40,714 bases of DNA from Methyloradius sp035460505 (lineage in GTDB: Bacteria > Pseudomonadota > Gammaproteobacteria > Burkholderiales > Methylophilaceae), in contig DATHWP010000108.1 in the NCBI GenBank assembly GCA_035460505.1, positions 1 through 40,714 on the forward strand. The letters run 5' to 3'. This document shows positions 17,954 to 26,930 of the stretch, piece after piece; the stretch's first letter is position 1, and each line of letters opens with the position of its first letter. Below the pieces are notes generated by a model that made no database searches, was not told the origin of the DNA, and was given only the letters and a program-made list of their open reading frames with translations. The position numbers and the translations under genes were made by a program.

Positions 17954-18832
17954 TTATTTAGGAAACTTCATAGGCGTTTGCATACGCACAACAGCTTCAG
18001 ACGTTACAGGAATGCGATAACCACCAATTACCCAGTTTAATCCAGGAACTGTAGCGTTTTGAAGAGTGCCTGAAACAGTGCTCAGTAAGCTTTGTATAGG
18101 GCCTAAATCAAGGCCAACCACACCTGCCGCATCTGAAACTTTATCCAAGGTAGCCCCATACTGATCTTGAAGCGTTGAACAAGAATTGGGTGTTGTTGCA
18201 AGGTTTTTAGGCGTAGAGAAAAACTCTCCCGCCAGATTTTTCGTACCTTGTATACCATTGACCAATGAATAAATAGCGACATTAGCCAATGGCACAATCA
18301 GTTTTGCGCAATAAGTAACGCGGATTTTTAGGATATTGGCATCCTGGATATTCAACGATGAACTGCTACCGAGTGTAGTTGGTCTGTATTGCAAATTATC
18401 ATTGGGCACTATCCAAGAGTTTGCATCGTTCGGATTCTGAATACCAAAGTCGTTTTTAACACTATCAGGGGGGCTAATACGTTCAATCTTAGTTACTAGT
18501 GGATTAAATGCCTCGATTGCACCAATCGCCCTGCCACGCATAATGCCGCTAAAATTAGGCTGGTTAGTAAACAGCGGCGTCATTGCTGCACCAAAAGCAT
18601 CTTTAATAGTCGTAGCGCTACCATTACTTAATGCGCCTTGGCGAGCCGCAGCGAATGCTGCATAGTTAACCTGACTCTTAATCTGATAAAGCAAACCAAA
18701 CTGAATCGCTCCAAGTGTGAGCATCAACAAAGTGGGCAGAATAATCAGATACTCCACCATAGACTGGCCAGATTGCTTGGAAAATAGATTGGTCGGCCCT
18801 GACTGTTGCGTGCAGATTGTCATGTTCATCAT
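17954..18832 (-). CDS. TadE-like pseudopilin
   Basis: This pilin-like protein carries a class III signal: SKQSG followed by QSMVEY (Glu at +5 after the predicted Gly cleavage site), then the hydrophobic helix LIILPTLLMLTLGAIQFGLLY. TadE-family proteins are minor pilins of the Tad pilus, processed by a TadV-type prepilin peptidase. The large C-terminal part (about 250 residues) has no recognised motif beyond YCAKLIVP, which is typical of longer TadE proteins. The start is uncertain. I used the ATG at 18832 (292 residues). A TTG at 18868 would overlap the tadD stop and add 12 residues. Neither has a good ribosome binding site. Confidence 0.83.
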   Translation of the reverse strand: MMNMTICTQQSGPTNLFSKQSGQSMVEYLIILPTLLMLTLGAIQFGLLYQIKSQVNYAAFAAARQGALSNGSATTIKDAFGAAMTPLFTNQPNFSGIMRGRAIGAIEAFNPLVTKIERISPPDSVKNDFGIQNPNDANSWIVPNDNLQYRPTTLGSSSSLNIQDANILKIRVTYCAKLIVPLANVAIYSLVNGIQGTKNLAGEFFSTPKNLATTPNSCSTLQDQYGATLDKVSDAAGVVGLDLGPIQSLLSTVSGTLQNATVPGLNWVIGGYRIPVTSEAVVRMQTPMKFPK

Positions 18833-18864
18833 GAGTAAGCCATTCGAGCGTTTACACAACTCAC

Positions 18865-19440
18865 TCAAGGTGTAGTTGTGGTTCCTAGAATAGAGTTTTC
18901 TGGAGATGGATTTTTTGATTTATCCGTTTGCGGTGGCTTTGCTTTTTTTGATAATGGTTTGATCTGGTCACCAAGCACGGTGATATGACTCAATTGCTCT
19001 AAAGTGTCATCAATTCTTGGCGCTAAAGGGTCTGATTCATTTACGGTTGATTGTGCTTGCAGCATCGAGGCATAAGCTTGACGAAGCCGTATCATAGATA
19101 AATTATGCCATGCCTTGCTGAATGCATTATCTGCAATCAGGCAACGCTGGTATGCAATAGCCGCCTCATCTGGGCGGTTATTATTGGCATATAAATTACC
19201 CAGCCTGAACCACATTTCTGGGTCATTGGGCGTTTGCCTTAATACTGATTTATAAAGCGACTCTGCTTTTGCGGCATCGCCGCCAGCATCCGCTAACTTT
19301 GCATTTTCACTCAATAGTGCGAGTTCAGGTGTTGCCCTGCTCTCGGCAGGAAGCACCTGCCCGGAGTTATTGCCCATGTTTGCGCAAGCTGTCACAGAGA
19401 GAACAACTAAAACCAGAAATAAATAAGTGCAATATCTCAT
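18865..19440 (-). CDS. tadD: TadD-like TPR lipoprotein
   Basis: A 191-residue outer-membrane lipoprotein precursor. The lipobox is LSVTAC with Cys19 lipidated. About two TPR repeats are visible: LSENAKLADAGGDAAKAESLYKSVLR is followed by DPEMWFRLGNLYANNNRPDEAAIAYQRCL and KAWHNLSMIRLRQA. The tail is Pro/Lys/Ser-rich. TadD acts as a pilotin or assembly scaffold for the Tad secretin. I chose the ATG at 19440, which overlaps the DUF192 stop by 4 nt (ATGA); an earlier alternative start would lie inside the upstream gene. Confidence 0.88.
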   Translation of the reverse strand: MRYCTYLFLVLVVLSVTACANMGNNSGQVLPAESRATPELALLSENAKLADAGGDAAKAESLYKSVLRQTPNDPEMWFRLGNLYANNNRPDEAAIAYQRCLIADNAFSKAWHNLSMIRLRQAYASMLQAQSTVNESDPLAPRIDDTLEQLSHITVLGDQIKPLSKKAKPPQTDKSKNPSPENSILGTTTTP

Positions 19441-19787
19441 GCAGCTTTCCAATTCAAGTAATCGCCAAGCTGAATCTCTATGCGTTCAATTTCACCTGCG
19501 TAAAACTCTATCGCCGCATAGGCGTTGATTGCAAAAGCCATTCTCAATGGGCGTACATTTCTTAAAGTTTTCAATACAATCCCTTGGGCATCAATAAAAA
19601 CAATGTCGAGCGGGTAAGACATCCCAATAGTATGAATAGATGAGCAAGGCCTGATCAGCATTGCTTGGCCACGCTCTAGTGGCTTTCTAAACAACAGGCC
19701 TCGCATACGCTGCAAGACATTTTTAGCAAGCCACACCTGATTCACGACCAATTGATTGTTTTTGTACAACTGCCCAATCTGCATCAT
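19437..19787 (-). CDS. DUF192 family protein within the Tad operon
   Basis: This 116-residue small beta-rich protein is of the DUF192 family. It shows VNQVWLAKNVLQRMRGLLFRKPL near the N-terminus and the family core PCSSIHTIGMSYPLDIVFID (about 47-66), followed by AIEFYAGEIERIEIQLGD. The function is unknown and no signal peptide is seen. It sits 5 bp after tadC and overlaps tadD by 4 nt, so it is made with the pilus machinery. DUF192 genes are seen near Tad loci in other bacteria as I recall, which argues for an accessory role. That role is inference. Confidence 0.87.
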   Translation of the reverse strand: MMQIGQLYKNNQLVVNQVWLAKNVLQRMRGLLFRKPLERGQAMLIRPCSSIHTIGMSYPLDIVFIDAQGIVLKTLRNVRPLRMAFAINAYAAIEFYAGEIERIEIQLGDYLNWKAA

Positions 19788-19792
19788 CCGCG

Positions 19793-20677
19793 CTACATAA
19801 TTCCAGATGACATGAATTTCATCGCAATAGGGAAACCGAGTATCAAGAACGTCAGTGGGAAAATGAACACAAGTAATGGGAAAATTAATTTAACCGGGGC
19901 TTCCATCGCCTGTTTTTCAGCTCGCTGAAAACGCTCGGTACGCCGCTGCTCAGCCTGCGCCTTTAATGCTGTCCCTAACCTGGCGCCCATTTTCTCTGCC
20001 TGGATTGAGGTACCAACAAAACTGGTGATTTCGGACATCTGCATGCGGGCTTCCATGCGGCGTAGAGCATCGGCGCGTGGCAAGCCTGAACGCAAATCAC
20101 GTACTACTAAATAGAACTCATGTTTAAGAGGGCCTACGGGGCCCTTCTCCATTGCCTGGTTGATGGCACCAGTCATGTTCAACCCAGCTTCCACCGCCAT
20201 GGTGATGTAATCGAGGTACGTCGGCAAAGTTTTCTGCACTTCAATGACTCGGCGTTTTCTCACATCATTAAGCCAAATCACTGGGTAGAAAAAGCCAAAA
20301 ATAACAGCAATAATTAAGGTCATTGGAGATTGCTTATCCAGGGCATTCAGCGCAAAGCTGGCAGCACCGACAGAAATCAGCATTGATAGAAAACGTAAGG
20401 CAAAGAATTGTTCGGCTCCCATCAAAAAGCTTATGCCCGTCAGTTGTAATTTTTGTGAGCTTTTTTCCAGCGCAGCTGCGGGAATCAAGCGGCCGACATG
20501 GTATTCAAAGAAACGGATCAAAGGCCAGATCATGCGCAATATCGGTGGCAACGGATCGAGATATTCGCGGTCTTCCGATGGAACCTCATGCTTCAGTTTT
20601 CCTACTGCAAAAATCAACAGGATAACGGCTAGTCCGAAGATCATGGCAATTAGAAAAAGTATAAGATTTGATGACAT
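19793..20677 (-). CDS. tadC: Tad pilus inner-membrane platform protein TadC
   Basis: A 294-residue GspF/PilC-superfamily platform protein. It has an N-terminal membrane helix (LILFLIAMIFGLAVILLIFAV) and a cytoplasmic helical T2SSF domain with LPTYLDYITMAVEAGLNMTGAINQA and LRSGLPRADALRRMEARMQMSEI. Then come GTSIQAEKMGARLGTALKAQAEQ and C-terminal hydrophobic helices (KLIFPLLVFIFPLTFLIL). It should pair with TadB to convert TadA ATPase motion into pilin extrusion. Its start follows the tadB stop by one base. Confidence 0.94.
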   Translation of the reverse strand: MSSNLILFLIAMIFGLAVILLIFAVGKLKHEVPSEDREYLDPLPPILRMIWPLIRFFEYHVGRLIPAAALEKSSQKLQLTGISFLMGAEQFFALRFLSMLISVGAASFALNALDKQSPMTLIIAVIFGFFYPVIWLNDVRKRRVIEVQKTLPTYLDYITMAVEAGLNMTGAINQAMEKGPVGPLKHEFYLVVRDLRSGLPRADALRRMEARMQMSEITSFVGTSIQAEKMGARLGTALKAQAEQRRTERFQRAEKQAMEAPVKLIFPLLVFIFPLTFLILGFPIAMKFMSSGIM

Positions 20678-20678
20678 A

Positions 20679-21527
20679 TTAAACGTCTATATTCACAATT
20701 TTTGCGATAAAAATATAACCCACACACTCCATCACACCAACCACGCCAAGGGTGACCCATCCGTACCAAGTATTAAACAAGGGTGCCATGGCTTCTGGTT
20801 CCATCTGCTTCAGGATCATCATAAGAAATAGTGGTAAACAGGTCATGACAATACCTTGAATACGACCCTGAGCAGTTAGCGCCTGAATCTTGCCTTCCAT
20901 GGTAATCTTTTTTCTAAGGGTATCGGCAATACCTTCAAGCGTGTCAGCCAGATTACCGCCTACCTCGCGTGAAATGCGCATGCCAGAGATCACCATAATG
21001 AAATCCTGGATCGGCATGCGCTTTTCCATATTCTGTAAAGCAGTGTCCAGATCAACCCCTACGCGTTGCTCACGTAGCATGAGCTCAAACTCCTGACTAA
21101 TTGGCGGCTTGGTCTCTGACACCATAGACTCTAGGGCTACATTCAAGCTGGCCCCTGCGCGCAGAGAACCTGAGACCATAAGCAATGCATCTGGCAACTG
21201 TTCTTCAAATTTCTTGATACGGATTTTCTTCAAACGCGCCACATAAAAACGTGGCCCAATCACAGTAGCAACCCCAGCACCTAGCGCAAATACTGGATTT
21301 TCAGTAATCACATAGACAATAGCTGGGACGAAGACAAACGCGAGAATATTAAAATAGAACAATCGCGTTGCATCGACGAAGATGAACATTTCCTGCAAAC
21401 TGGTCGCCGCTGTTTTTTGCAGAGTCTGCTTCTGTTTCTTCAGCCCACTTTCCGCAATCTGGAATATTGTCCAGATCATGGTCATAGCAGCCAAGGCAAT
21501 CATGCCGATAACAAGTGAATAACTCAC
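20679..21527 (-). CDS. tadB: Tad pilus inner-membrane platform protein TadB
   Basis: A 282-residue T2SSF-domain platform protein and TadC partner. Key segments are LPDALLMVSGSLRAGASLNVALESM, the acidic-rich ISQEFELMLREQRVGVDLDTALQNMEKRM, GGNLADTLEGIADTLRKK and C-terminal membrane helices. It starts with GTG overlapping the TAG stop of the tadA gene by one base (TAGTG), which implies translational coupling. Length is near the family norm. Confidence 0.94.
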   Translation of the reverse strand: MSYSLVIGMIALAAMTMIWTIFQIAESGLKKQKQTLQKTAATSLQEMFIFVDATRLFYFNILAFVFVPAIVYVITENPVFALGAGVATVIGPRFYVARLKKIRIKKFEEQLPDALLMVSGSLRAGASLNVALESMVSETKPPISQEFELMLREQRVGVDLDTALQNMEKRMPIQDFIMVISGMRISREVGGNLADTLEGIADTLRKKITMEGKIQALTAQGRIQGIVMTCLPLFLMMILKQMEPEAMAPLFNTWYGWVTLGVVGVMECVGYIFIAKIVNIDV

Positions 21528-23428
21528 TACAACTCCCTGTCTTTTTGGAAGATGGATAGATCGACCGGTATACCGCGCTCAGACAGGCTTTGGTATAACT
21601 CAGGTATTGCGCCAGTAGCAACAAAAGTGCCTCGAATTTTGCCATCCGCGCCATAGCCTTGCTGCTTGAACAGGAAAATATCCTGCATCTGGATCATGCC
21701 TGCTTCCATGCCAGTCAACTCAGTAATGTGGGTCACTTTACGTGTGCCGTCTGGGAAACGACTCTGCTGAACAATCAGGTGCACAGCTGATGATATCTGT
21801 TCACGAATCGCTTGTATCGGTAAATCCAGGCCTGACATCAGCACCATGACTTCGATACGCGCAATACAATCGCGGGGCGTATTGGCGTGGGCAGTCGTCA
21901 GTGAACCATCATGGCCAGTATTCATCGCCTGTAACATGTCCAACGCTTCACCGCCGCGGCACTCACCGACCACGATACGATCAGGTCGCATACGCAAGCA
22001 GTTTTTCACTAAGTCACGAATATGGATACCGCCTTTGCCTTCAACGTTGGCAGGCCGAGCTTCTAGCGAGACTAGATTAGGCTGAGATAGTTTGAGTTCG
22101 GCAGCATCTTCTACGGTGACGATACGTTCGTCGTCTGGAATATAGTTTGAAAGTACATTCAGCAATGTCGTTTTACCAGACCCGGTACCACCTGAAATGA
22201 CGATATTAGTGCCCTTCTCTACGGCAACCTTAAGAAAGGACATCATATCGGCTGTCACCGAGTTGTATTTAACTAAATCTGAATCGTGCAGCTTGTTTTT
22301 GGAAAACTTACGAATGGTGATATTGCAGCCCTTGAGTGCCAATGGTGGAATCACAGCATTGACCCGTGATCCATCTTTCAAACGCGCATCGACCATAGGT
22401 GAGGATTCATCAATACGGCGGCCTAGTGGCGCGACAATGCGTTCAATCGCCTGCAATACGGCTTTATCAGAAGTAAAAGTCACTTCTGATTGAGTCAATT
22501 TACCACTACGTTCGATAAAGATTTCATCGTAACGATTGACCATGATTTCAGTCACGGTGTCGTCAGACAGCAGGTCTTCTAGAGGCCCCAGGCCGACCAC
22601 TTCATCCAGCACCTGCTTGGCTAGCTGTGTTTTATCAACGCCAGCGGGTATATCTGTTGCATCAGCGATGATCTCATTGATCAACGCACTGGTAGTGCTG
22701 CGCAGCTCGTTCTCAACCATGCGCGACACATCTACCCGACGCAAGTCCATCATCTTGATCAGCTTGCCATGGACCACCTGGCGTGCTTCACTCATCTTGA
22801 TCACACGCGCATCAGCGGTGACTCTGGCTTGAGTACGCATAGTCATGCTTGGATCAAAATCTGACAAAACCTCCTCTACAACCTGATGCTCTTTAACGAT
22901 AGGAGGTCTTGCTGGTATAGATATGTTATCTGCTGCAAGCTTTGGCTTCTCAATGATAAGCGCTGGCTTTGCCTCATTGTCTTTAATCGGCAGTGGTGCC
23001 GTTGGTGACAACGCGCGTGGCTGGAAAGCGGGTATAGGCCTTGTTAAGGTTGCTGCCAGTAAATCCTCAATATTGCGAGACTGCTCATCTTTGATAAAAG
23101 ACTGAGGGGCAGCTGGTGACTTTTGTGGTGTTGCAGCCCCATTTAGAACGCTGATTTCATAACTACCAATTTGAATAACATCATCCTCGGTCAATGGGCC
23201 ATAAGTATTTTCTACCTCTACCCCATTTACCTCGGTAACACTCATTCCACCATGATCTTCGACAAAAAGCTGGCCATTTTTTTGTGTGACTGTAGCTTGG
23301 CGCTTACCAATGGTCCAGCCTTTAATCTGAATCAGATTGTCTTCGGCTTTACCAATGGTAGCGCTATCTGTTTTGCAATTAAATTCACTGACATCGCCCT
23401 TAGGGCTTTTAACACTTAGCATGAACAT
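21527..23428 (-). CDS. tadA: Tad pilus assembly ATPase TadA/CpaF with N-terminal FHA domain
   Basis: A 633-residue fusion. Residues about 1-95 form an FHA-like domain (SATIGKAEDNLIQIKGW, then SVTEVNGVEVENTYGPL). About 100-190 is a Pro/Ala-rich linker, and the rest is a CpaF-type secretion ATPase. The ATPase has Walker A GGTGSGKT (413-420), TVEDAAELKL, the Walker B region RPDRIVVGECRGGEALDML, and SLTTAHANTPRDCIARIE. It powers assembly of the Flp pilus at the inner membrane. Typical TadA proteins are about 420-480 residues without FHA. The classical FHA phosphothreonine contacts (G-R and S-R-x-H) read G-K and G-K-R-Q here, so binding may be altered. Start ATG at 23428 has AAGG 9 nt upstream. 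Confidence 0.93.
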   Translation of the reverse strand: MFMLSVKSPKGDVSEFNCKTDSATIGKAEDNLIQIKGWTIGKRQATVTQKNGQLFVEDHGGMSVTEVNGVEVENTYGPLTEDDVIQIGSYEISVLNGAATPQKSPAAPQSFIKDEQSRNIEDLLAATLTRPIPAFQPRALSPTAPLPIKDNEAKPALIIEKPKLAADNISIPARPPIVKEHQVVEEVLSDFDPSMTMRTQARVTADARVIKMSEARQVVHGKLIKMMDLRRVDVSRMVENELRSTTSALINEIIADATDIPAGVDKTQLAKQVLDEVVGLGPLEDLLSDDTVTEIMVNRYDEIFIERSGKLTQSEVTFTSDKAVLQAIERIVAPLGRRIDESSPMVDARLKDGSRVNAVIPPLALKGCNITIRKFSKNKLHDSDLVKYNSVTADMMSFLKVAVEKGTNIVISGGTGSGKTTLLNVLSNYIPDDERIVTVEDAAELKLSQPNLVSLEARPANVEGKGGIHIRDLVKNCLRMRPDRIVVGECRGGEALDMLQAMNTGHDGSLTTAHANTPRDCIARIEVMVLMSGLDLPIQAIREQISSAVHLIVQQSRFPDGTRKVTHITELTGMEAGMIQMQDIFLFKQQGYGADGKIRGTFVATGAIPELYQSLSERGIPVDLSIFQKDREL

Positions 23429-23439
23429 AATTGTTTACC

Positions 23440-24903
23440 TTAATCAACAATACCTTTTTTGCCCAACATACCATCAAACTTCTCGCGCATTTCTTTGCCT
23501 TTATCAAGACGTTGCTGGTTGGCAGTTGATGCAGGATCAATCACAACTGGTGTGACAAACATGACCAGATCGCTTCTGTTAGATTGAAAGTTTTTCGACT
23601 TAAATAAATTACCTAGTATTGGCACATCACCTAGCCACGGAAATTTATTAATGGAGTTTGAAATACTTTGGTTGACCAAACCAGACATCACGATGGTCTG
23701 ACCGCTCTTCAGGTTGATATCAGAAGATGTTGAGCGTGTAGTAAACCCAGGAATACCCTGCACCACCACAGAGTTATCAATGGCTGAGACTTCAGTGTCT
23801 AATTTCGCCTGGATGAGGTTGTTATCATCCACAACTGGTGAGATATTTAGCTTGATACCATAATCCTTAAAACTCACGCTCACCTGACCAGTAGGTGAAG
23901 TCACTGGCAATGGCACCTGCCCACCTGCCAAAAACTTAGCCTCACCACCGGAGCGGGTCGCAAGCTCAGGTGATGCAAGTACTCCTGCATCACCATTACT
24001 AATTGCAAGGTTGATACGTGAGGTTAAAGTAGTAGCTAAGCCTAAATATAAACGCCAAGGCTGTGAAGAGATACTCAATGGTGCATTAGCACCCTGACCC
24101 GCAGTAAATGTTGGATCTTGAGTTGCTGGCGCATATCTAAATTGATTGTTACTAATCACGTCTGCTGTCAATGCTGCACTAGGGCCATTGATAGAGGTTG
24201 CCCAGTCTATACCCAGATTTTGCAATGCAGTGCGCCTGAATTCCATGAATTGCACCTTGATGTACACCATTTTCTTGAGGGTGACATCTTCTTCACGCAC
24301 CAGATTGATGACCTGTTTTGTGCTTTGGGTAATGATGTCTAGCTTCTTTAAGTCTTGTTTGCTAGCTGTACCAGACAAGGCAATCTGATCACCAACACGG
24401 TCAATTTTCACATTGGGTAAATCCTTGATCATCGACTGAACGTTATTGGTTAAGTCTCCAATATCTTGGCTGTTTACTTTAACGCGATATTTCAGAATCT
24501 TGCTGCCAGACCAGATAAACAGACTGGTATCACCCGGATTTTCACCGAGCAATAATATTTCTCTGCCATCAATCACATTTGCAGTAATAAGCTTGCCATT
24601 ACCTACAGCAACTCTACTGACATTTGTCACGGGCAATGTTGTGGCCTCACCCACATAAAGCGAAATAAGCTCTACATTATCCGGCACATCCAAGCTGGAA
24701 TTACCATCATCTGGTTTAGCCCCATGAGCACTCATGAACTTCTTGCTTGGTAACTCATTTAGAGTAATGGGCTTTGCCGTTTTAACACCCCCTGACTCAG
24801 TCACTGTACTTGCTGCAAAAGTAAGAGATGGCGTTAATGTTAGTAAGGCCATTGAAAAAACTAAGCCTTGCAATGCTGGAGAAATTTTTAGCTTTAGATT
24901 CAT
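23440..24903 (-). CDS. rcpA: Tad outer-membrane secretin RcpA/CpaC
   Basis: This 487-residue secretin has a signal peptide (hydrophobic about 11-28, cleavage near FAA-ST). An N-terminal N0-like domain binds pilus components (DNVELISLYVGEATTLPV), and a BON-like segment (DLPNVKIDRVGDQIALSGTA) follows. The C-terminal secretin barrel contains VASPELATRSGGEAKFLAGG, KDYGIKLNISPVVDDN, GLVNQSISNSINKFPWLGD and SDLVMFVTPVVI, all typical. It forms the outer-membrane pore for the Flp pilus. The gene lies 21 bp after cpaB and 11 bp before tadA. Confidence 0.95.
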   Translation of the reverse strand: MNLKLKISPALQGLVFSMALLTLTPSLTFAASTVTESGGVKTAKPITLNELPSKKFMSAHGAKPDDGNSSLDVPDNVELISLYVGEATTLPVTNVSRVAVGNGKLITANVIDGREILLLGENPGDTSLFIWSGSKILKYRVKVNSQDIGDLTNNVQSMIKDLPNVKIDRVGDQIALSGTASKQDLKKLDIITQSTKQVINLVREEDVTLKKMVYIKVQFMEFRRTALQNLGIDWATSINGPSAALTADVISNNQFRYAPATQDPTFTAGQGANAPLSISSQPWRLYLGLATTLTSRINLAISNGDAGVLASPELATRSGGEAKFLAGGQVPLPVTSPTGQVSVSFKDYGIKLNISPVVDDNNLIQAKLDTEVSAIDNSVVVQGIPGFTTRSTSSDINLKSGQTIVMSGLVNQSISNSINKFPWLGDVPILGNLFKSKNFQSNRSDLVMFVTPVVIDPASTANQQRLDKGKEMREKFDGMLGKKGIVD

Positions 24904-24924
24904 TATGTCAGCAGTCTTATCGGA

Positions 24925-25947
24925 TTATCGCGGGTAAGCCGCAGGGTTAGATTGATTGATTGCAGCATTCACTGTTGGTGGAACTATGCCAGGAACACCC
25001 GAAGATGAAGCATTCGGTGGTGTGACCCCAGGAATGTTTAATCCAGGGATATTGATGTTCATTGGAGCAGCGGCACCATTACCACCTTTACCACCCACAA
25101 TATATTCAACCTTGGCTGGTGTAGCAGATGAAGATACCGTCCCTGGTGTTACTTTCTTACCAAAGCCCACAAGCCTCGTACTTGTCACCGGAGGGTAATC
25201 AACCACCACATTGTCATCTGGCTGTCTTAAGGTTGCCCTGATACGGCCAGACTGCTGTGCCAACGCAACATAGGCTGCCTCTTCTGGCGTGACTTCAACA
25301 GTAATCGTTGAATAGTGCAGTGATTGCTGACGTTCTTCTTCCGTCATCAGCGATGGGTTCAAATGATCTGCATTTGTTGTATTGCCTGTGGCCAGCACTT
25401 TCACATGCTGTAGGAATAAAAATACTTGCTGCGTAGATGATGAACCTGGCTCTGGAGCAATCAAATGTAAATCGATGAAATCACCCGGTTTTAACATCTG
25501 CGAAATTGAATTGAGCTCATCAATATCGACAGTAATCGCCCGTAAACCCTTGGGTACATTTTGAGAAAAGTCTTTTGGTCTATCATCGATGATATCTTCA
25601 CGCATGAGTGGGCGCCCCTTTTGGACGGGACGCAGCAAGGGCTTGCCACTAATGGCATCAAAATCATCTGTGGTAATCGTATCTTTATAAACCAGATCAA
25701 CGGCAATATCTCGTGCGGCTACCAAGCCTTCATTAAGCACTGTGCCGGCTGGCAGATCATCAGTCGGTACCACGACAGATGCTTTAGGACCACCCTTTGC
25801 TTTGGTCGATAGCTGTGTCTCGATATCCTTCTCTCGATTCTTCAGGTAAGTGATTGATAACCATGTTGCGAAAAGCCCGAGAACCAGCGCTGAAATCACC
25901 AGTATCCACAAACGGTTAATTCTTAATTTTCCTAATCGTAGCGCCAT
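24925..25947 (-). CDS. cpaB: Flp pilus assembly protein CpaB/RcpC
   Basis: A 340-residue protein with one N-terminal membrane helix (LWILVISALVLGLFATWLSI, about 14-33). A SAF domain follows (ASVVVPTDDLPAGTVLNEGLVAARDIAVD), then the RcpC/CpaB core with LRAITVDIDELNSISQMLKPGDFIDLHLI and STITVEVTPEEAAYVALAQQSG. The last ~90 residues are rich in Gly, Pro, Asn and Ala and are probably disordered. It acts in the periplasm with the secretin and may contact peptidoglycan through SAF. The start is supported by AAAAAGG upstream. Confidence 0.95.
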   Translation of the reverse strand: MALRLGKLRINRLWILVISALVLGLFATWLSITYLKNREKDIETQLSTKAKGGPKASVVVPTDDLPAGTVLNEGLVAARDIAVDLVYKDTITTDDFDAISGKPLLRPVQKGRPLMREDIIDDRPKDFSQNVPKGLRAITVDIDELNSISQMLKPGDFIDLHLIAPEPGSSSTQQVFLFLQHVKVLATGNTTNADHLNPSLMTEEERQQSLHYSTITVEVTPEEAAYVALAQQSGRIRATLRQPDDNVVVDYPPVTSTRLVGFGKKVTPGTVSSSATPAKVEYIVGGKGGNGAAAPMNINIPGLNIPGVTPPNASSSGVPGIVPPTVNAAINQSNPAAYPR

Positions 25948-25977
25948 GCACAGGCCTTTTTTAAATATTGAAAGTAA

Positions 25978-26214
25978 TTAAAGTACATTCAGGTTTGTTG
26001 AAAAACTCATTGCGTATGTAAACCCAGCATACGCATCTTTTATTGCCACAATCAGTTGCTGGATGACTGATGAATCTGCACCTGTGATTAAAATAATCAC
26101 AGTGAATGAAGTCACCACAAAATATTCCACCATAGACTGCCCACGCATGCTGCTAGGCAGCTTCATACTTAGCTGGCGGCTCATCATTTTGTAATCAGGC
26201 ATACTCATATTCAT
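25978..26214 (-). CDS. Small pilin-like protein (second Flp-type subunit candidate)
   Basis: A 78-residue protein with a class III prepilin signal: leader ending SSMRG, then QSMVEY with Glu at +5 and Tyr at +6. A hydrophobic helix follows (FVVTSFTVIILITG). The short C-terminal tail is aromatic and polar (AIKDAYAGFTYAMSFSTNL). It resembles Flp1 pilins in size but lacks the Ala/Gln/Lys-rich tail of the main pilin encoded at the head of the operon. Several ATG codons lie in the first 17 codons; the first is preceded by GGAAA. It may be a minor pilin or a structural anchor. No firm family name can be given. Confidence 0.75.
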   Translation of the reverse strand: MNMSMPDYKMMSRQLSMKLPSSMRGQSMVEYFVVTSFTVIILITGADSSVIQQLIVAIKDAYAGFTYAMSFSTNLNVL

Positions 26215-26232
26215 TTTTCCAAATACTAAAAC

Positions 26233-26928
26233 TTATGGTCTATCAACGAGATTAGCGACTATTTGCACTTGGCCTTTAATCTGGCTAATCACTACATTTG
26301 CTTCTTCAAACCCTCTTTTCAGCAAGAACACATGGCTCTTGACTGACTGGCTTTCAGGCTGCCGCTCTATCTGCGTCGTCCAACCTCTGGAGCTAAATTC
26401 ATTTTTATAAAAAGACACATTCGCTGCCAAATCAGAACTATTGGTTATCACCAGCGTTCTCGCATTTCTTACACCATCGGCATAAGTAAAATCATTTTGC
26501 ACCTGACTACCAGGCAGCGCTGGAAAGCTCTCCACTTTGACTTTAGCTTTATTGAGCTTTTGCGTCTCAATCACTGAGACAATTGCATAACTTCCTTTCC
26601 CACTCATACGCGCCTGTACAGTAGTGAAACAATCACCCTGTATGGTCGAAATCAAACTCCATTCATTCAAGCTCTGTTCTAGCGAGCCTGGGCGCTTATC
26701 ATTCGCGAGTGGCGCCCATAGATTCCGATAATACGTAATCAAATCAGCTACTGATTTAGATGAATGGATCGCACGTATGGTCGTAGGTATCCCGTTCATC
26801 GTCATATCTGGCGCTATCATCTCCATCATTGCACCATCAGGTGCTTTGGGTACTTCGCATGAGAATTCAGCGCTAGCACTACAAGCAAATCCAAACAGCA
26901 CAACGCAAACAGCAAGCTTACTTCCCAT
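26233..26928 (-). CDS. Exported protein of unknown function in the Tad operon
   Basis: I do not recognise this family. The 231-residue protein has a signal peptide (KLAVCVVLFGFACSASA, cleavage before EFSCEV). Two halves share a weak pattern: SVADLITYYRNLWAPL with SLNEWSLISTIQGDCF in the first, and DLAANVSFYKNEFSSRGWT followed by SHVFLLKRGFEEANVVIS in the second. This suggests a duplicated alpha-beta unit. It has three cysteines besides the signal, no lipobox and no membrane helix. It lies 2 bp after the TadE-like gene and 18 bp before the small pilin-like gene, so it is made together with the pilin subunits and probably works in the periplasm. That role is inference. Confidence 0.75.
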   Translation of the reverse strand: MGSKLAVCVVLFGFACSASAEFSCEVPKAPDGAMMEMIAPDMTMNGIPTTIRAIHSSKSVADLITYYRNLWAPLANDKRPGSLEQSLNEWSLISTIQGDCFTTVQARMSGKGSYAIVSVIETQKLNKAKVKVESFPALPGSQVQNDFTYADGVRNARTLVITNSSDLAANVSFYKNEFSSRGWTTQIERQPESQSVKSHVFLLKRGFEEANVVISQIKGQVQIVANLVDRP

Positions 26929-26930
26929 AC

